From: Gammaproteobacteria bacterium
GTDB taxonomy: Bacteria > Pseudomonadota > Gammaproteobacteria > Burkholderiales > Rhodocyclaceae
Direction: 5' to 3'
Length of the DNA: 64,000 nucleotides
Assembly (NCBI GenBank): GCA_018828385.1
Contig: JAHJVE010000008.1
Span: 372,001-436,000, forward strand
The position numbers were made by a program, and so were the translations under genes. The first letter of the stretch is position 1; each line of letters opens with the position of its first letter. Positions 61,517 through 64,000 of the stretch are shown in pieces. The notes under the pieces are model-generated. The model ran no database searches. It had not been told where the DNA came from and worked only from the letters and a program-made list of their open reading frames with translations.

Positions 61517-62680
61517 ATGCAGCAGTTTGATCTGATCATTGTTGGTGGAGGCTTGGCTGGCGCCAGCCTTGCTTTGGCGCTACGCGACACGCGTCTGCGC
61601 ATTGCCCTTGTCGAGACCAAGGCGCCACAACTTCCCGAGGGGTGGGATGCGCGCATATACGCGATCAGCCCCGCCAATGTGAGGTTCCTCGAGTCTATTG
61701 GCGCCTGGCGCCATCTCGATTCCGCAAGAATGGCGCCGATACGCGCCATGGAAATATACGGCGACGGCGCCGGGCGAATGGATTTTTCGGCTTACGAAAC
61801 CGGTGTCCCTGAATTGGGCTGGATACTTGAGTCATCTCGGATGGCTTGCGAGTTCTGGGAAAGCGCCAAGCGGCAAGCCAATCTGACGCTCTTCTGCCCG
61901 GCCCGGCCGGACGGTCTGGACATTCGTCAGGATGCAGCTGTTCTTCGGCTGGCTGACGGCACCGTGTTGTCGGCTCGCCTCGTCGTCGGTGCGGATGGCC
62001 GAGATTCGTGGGTGCGTCAGGCTGCGGGGTTGGTCGCGACCAATACGCCGTATGGAGAAAAAGGCCTGGTGGCCAATTTTTCCACCGAAAACCCGCACAA
62101 CAACACGGCATTCCAGTGGTTTCGTGATGATGGCGTGCTTGCCTATCTGCCGTTGCCTGGAAACCGAATTTCCATCGTCTGGTCAACGCCGGACGACCAT
62201 GCCGATGAACTCTGTTCGTTGCCGGGCAATAGCCTTTGCGAGCGTGTTGCCGATGCGGGGCATTGTGTGCTCGGCGACTTGGGCCTGCTTACTGCGCCGG
62301 CGGCTTTCCCTTTGCGGCTGATGCGCGTACCCCAAACGGTAGCGCCACGCCTGGCGCTGGTTGGAGATGCAGCGCATGGCATTCACCCTTTGTCTGGCCA
62401 TGGCATTAATCTTGGCTTCCAGGATGCCATGGTGCTGGCCAGTCAACTGGCGGAAACACAACCGTGGCACGATATCGGCCAGGTGCGTTTCCTGCAGCGC
62501 TATCAGCGTGCGCGGCGAGAGGAAACCGTGTTGATGCAGGCGACGACCGATAGTTTGCGTCGCTTGTTCAAGGAGTCGTCACCCGCTTTGCGTCCTTTGC
62601 GCAATTTCGGCATGAATATGGCGAATGGACTGCCGTTAATTAAAAATGCCTTGGTGCGGTACGCTCTCGGCGCTCTTTAG
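61517..62680 (+). CDS. UbiH/UbiF-family FAD monooxygenase
   Basis: Hydroxylates a ring position in ubiquinone synthesis (family knowledge). It has 387 residues. Seen: FAD-binding DLIIVGGGLAGASLALALRD, the DG-type motif LVVGADGRDSWVRQAAG and GDAAHGIHPLSGHGINLGFQ. Which of the UbiH, UbiF or VisC members it is cannot be decided. It is transcribed with dsbC, which starts 8 bases after its stop. Codon bias is weaker than in the pst or nap genes. Confidence 0.85.
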   Translation: MQQFDLIIVGGGLAGASLALALRDTRLRIALVETKAPQLPEGWDARIYAISPANVRFLESIGAWRHLDSARMAPIRAMEIYGDGAGRMDFSAYETGVPELGWILESSRMACEFWESAKRQANLTLFCPARPDGLDIRQDAAVLRLADGTVLSARLVVGADGRDSWVRQAAGLVATNTPYGEKGLVANFSTENPHNNTAFQWFRDDGVLAYLPLPGNRISIVWSTPDDHADELCSLPGNSLCERVADAGHCVLGDLGLLTAPAAFPLRLMRVPQTVAPRLALVGDAAHGIHPLSGHGINLGFQDAMVLASQLAETQPWHDIGQVRFLQRYQRARREETVLMQATTDSLRRLFKESSPALRPLRNFGMNMANGLPLIKNALVRYALGAL

Positions 62681-62688
62681 GAGATTAC

Positions 62689-63390
62689 ATGTTGAAAAAA
62701 ATGCTGCCGATGGCCTTTTTAATGGCTTGCTGCCTGAATGTCGCTGCCGACGAGGCGGATATCCGCAAGATGATGGAAGCCAAGCTCGGTACCAAGGTGG
62801 AGAGCGTCACAAAGTCGGGTTACCTGGGACTGTACGAAGTCTTTGCGGATGGAAATATCGTTTATACGGATGAGAAAGGAACGGCCTTCATCGTCGGTCC
62901 GTTGATCGATGGCAAGACAATGAAGAATGTTACAGAAGAGCGCATGAAGAAGCTGACGGCAATCCGGTTTGGCGATTTGCCGCTCGATCGAGCCATCAAG
63001 CAGGTGCGTGGCGATGGCAAGCGTGTTCTGGCAACTTTCGAGGATCCTAACTGCGGCTACTGCAAGCGCCTGGCCAAGGAGTTGCAGAAGCTCGACAACA
63101 TCACAATCTACACATTCCTGCTTCCCATTCTTTCCGAAGATTCAGTCAGGAAATCCAAACAGATCTGGTGTTCAGCTGATCGTGCCGGGACATGGAACGA
63201 TTGGATGTTGGATGGCAAGGCTCCCTCCGGGCGCGAAGATTGCGACACATCTGCCGTTGCCAAAAATCAGGAATTTGGCCGCAAACTCAATATCAGCGGT
63301 ACGCCAACCATGTTCTTTGCCAATGGCGAGCGGATTCCCGGGGCAATTCCGCTGGCTCGCATTGAGCAGAAGCTCAATCAGGCAAAGTAG
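62689..63390 (+). CDS. dsbC: Thiol:disulfide interchange protein DsbC
   Basis: Periplasmic disulfide isomerase. It has 233 residues with a Sec signal peptide (about 1-20, MLKKMLPMAFLMACCLNVAA). The N-terminal dimerisation part is followed by the thioredoxin fold with active-site CGYC in FEDPNCGYCKRLAKEL, cis-Pro in ISGTPTMFFANG, and an additional Cys pair, IWCSADRA and REDCDTSAV, as in E. coli DsbC. It lies 8 bases after the ubiH-type gene. GGAG precedes the ATG. Confidence 0.93.
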   Translation: MLKKMLPMAFLMACCLNVAADEADIRKMMEAKLGTKVESVTKSGYLGLYEVFADGNIVYTDEKGTAFIVGPLIDGKTMKNVTEERMKKLTAIRFGDLPLDRAIKQVRGDGKRVLATFEDPNCGYCKRLAKELQKLDNITIYTFLLPILSEDSVRKSKQIWCSADRAGTWNDWMLDGKAPSGREDCDTSAVAKNQEFGRKLNISGTPTMFFANGERIPGAIPLARIEQKLNQAK

Positions 63391-63462
63391 CCATTTTCTT
63401 GATATTCAGGCGCACACACGGCGCCTATTGTGGTTAGTCCATTCAGAAGGCATGATTCCCGG

Positions 63463-64000
63463 ATGGGCATAACCACCTCCGGGCAGATGATTGGCCGTGC
63501 GTTCGGACCGCGTGTCCGGCTGGTGTTGTTTTTTGTTTTCACCTGGCTCGGTATAGCACTTCTGTTGGTTTTTTTGCTTAATGAGGGGCGCTACGAGGCC
63601 GAGCGCAAGGCGCCGGCCGACGCCTTGGCTGTTTCCTCGTTGCTTGAGGCGCGCCTGGCGGCGACCATGCGGCGCCTTCAAGGCAACCTTGAGCATCTGG
63701 CGGCTTCGTTGCCGAAGGACTCATTCAATTTGGCTGCGGTCGGCACCTATCGTGATGCCATAGTTGGTGAATTGGGCCTTTTTTCAGGTCAGTTTCCTGA
63801 AGTAAGCGGTTTTCGGGTCATGGACTCCGCGGGAGGCCTGCTCTATGCCTTTGGCCTCGCCCAGCCGCCCATCGTGTTTTCTGATCTCAATGTCCAGTCA
63901 GGGGAAAAACGCAATTCCCTCTATTTTTCCGAGGTCATCGTCGAGAAACAGTCCGGGCGTTCGTTCCTGTTTGTTATTCAGTCGGTAAGCAATGCTCAGG
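63463..64000 (+). CDS. Membrane sensor or signal-transduction protein, N-terminal part
   Basis: Open to the window edge, 179 codons. An ATG at 63463 is the first good start; an ATG at 63452 is out of frame and gives only six codons. A membrane span at about 20-40 (LVLFFVFTWLGIALLLVFLL) is followed by an extracytoplasmic domain that starts with a helix (SSLLEARLAATMRRLQGNLE). The layout fits a dCache/PAS-type sensor kinase or diguanylate cyclase, but the output domain is beyond the window. Confidence 0.75.
   Translation, partial: MGITTSGQMIGRAFGPRVRLVLFFVFTWLGIALLLVFLLNEGRYEAERKAPADALAVSSLLEARLAATMRRLQGNLEHLAASLPKDSFNLAAVGTYRDAIVGELGLFSGQFPEVSGFRVMDSAGGLLYAFGLAQPPIVFSDLNVQSGEKRNSLYFSEVIVEKQSGRSFLFVIQSVSNAQ

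Overview
The window looks like a chromosome segment of a GC-rich betaproteobacterium. The gene set (napDABC, a PstS/PhoU/PhoBR locus, glyQS-gmhB-plsC, lnt-corC-ybeY-ybeZ-miaB, a Na+/solute symporter with a small subunit) best fits Rhodocyclales of the Dechloromonas/Azonexus type. That placement is inferred from protein character and gene order, not from a search.

Layout. 1-7653: the start of rpiA (minus), a Lys/Ala/Pro-rich protein, then pstSCAB-phoU-phoBR. 7708-14307: bacteriohemerythrin, purT, a two-component pair and a two-subunit sodium/solute symporter, all minus except purT. 14734-19867: a CBS/DUF294 protein with a 3'-5' exonuclease, then nhaR and nhaD. 19957-23356: an ArnT-like glycosyltransferase with a PAP2 phosphatase, and a zinc-ribbon/Sel1 protein. 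23472-27651: a PlcP-like metallophosphoesterase plus GT4 glycosyltransferase, and DgkA plus a second GT4 glycosyltransferase, each pair behind a Pho-box-like site. 27642-33768: an FmdE-like protein, gloA and the glyQS-gmhB-plsC-ygjP operon. 33882-44914: msrA, a lytic transglycosylase, hydrolases, a poly-HAMP chemoreceptor and the lnt-corC-ybeY-ybeZ-miaB operon. 45036-53581: tRNA-Met(CAT) carrying an 8.47-kb integrated element bounded by 48-bp direct repeats. 53697-64000: a small unknown protein, ahpCF, napDABC, an HU gene, a ubiH-type hydroxylase, dsbC and the start of a membrane sensor.

How the genes work together. Four Pho-box-like sites (344, 1083, 23472, 26050) would place phosphate uptake, its sensor/regulator and a membrane phospholipid-to-glycolipid remodelling set in one PhoB regulon. 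The remodelling would release diacylglycerol from phospholipid, glycosylate it and recycle it through DgkA. napDABC sits behind a perfect FNR-type box. ahpC has an OxyR-like half-site pair.

Two further features are not explained by ordinary genes. One is a short interspersed repeat of about 37 bp (core CTACGGTCAACCGG, then GGCC, then TTGAAAT), with 12 recognisable copies plus degenerate ones, in both orientations and sometimes inside coding sequence. The other is the tRNA-Met element. It carries an integrase, AlpA-like and HTH proteins, a primase-helicase, an SSB-like protein, an iteron-like candidate origin and matched arm-type sites, but shows no capsid, relaxase or conjugation gene. That makes it look like a phage satellite or mobilisable island.
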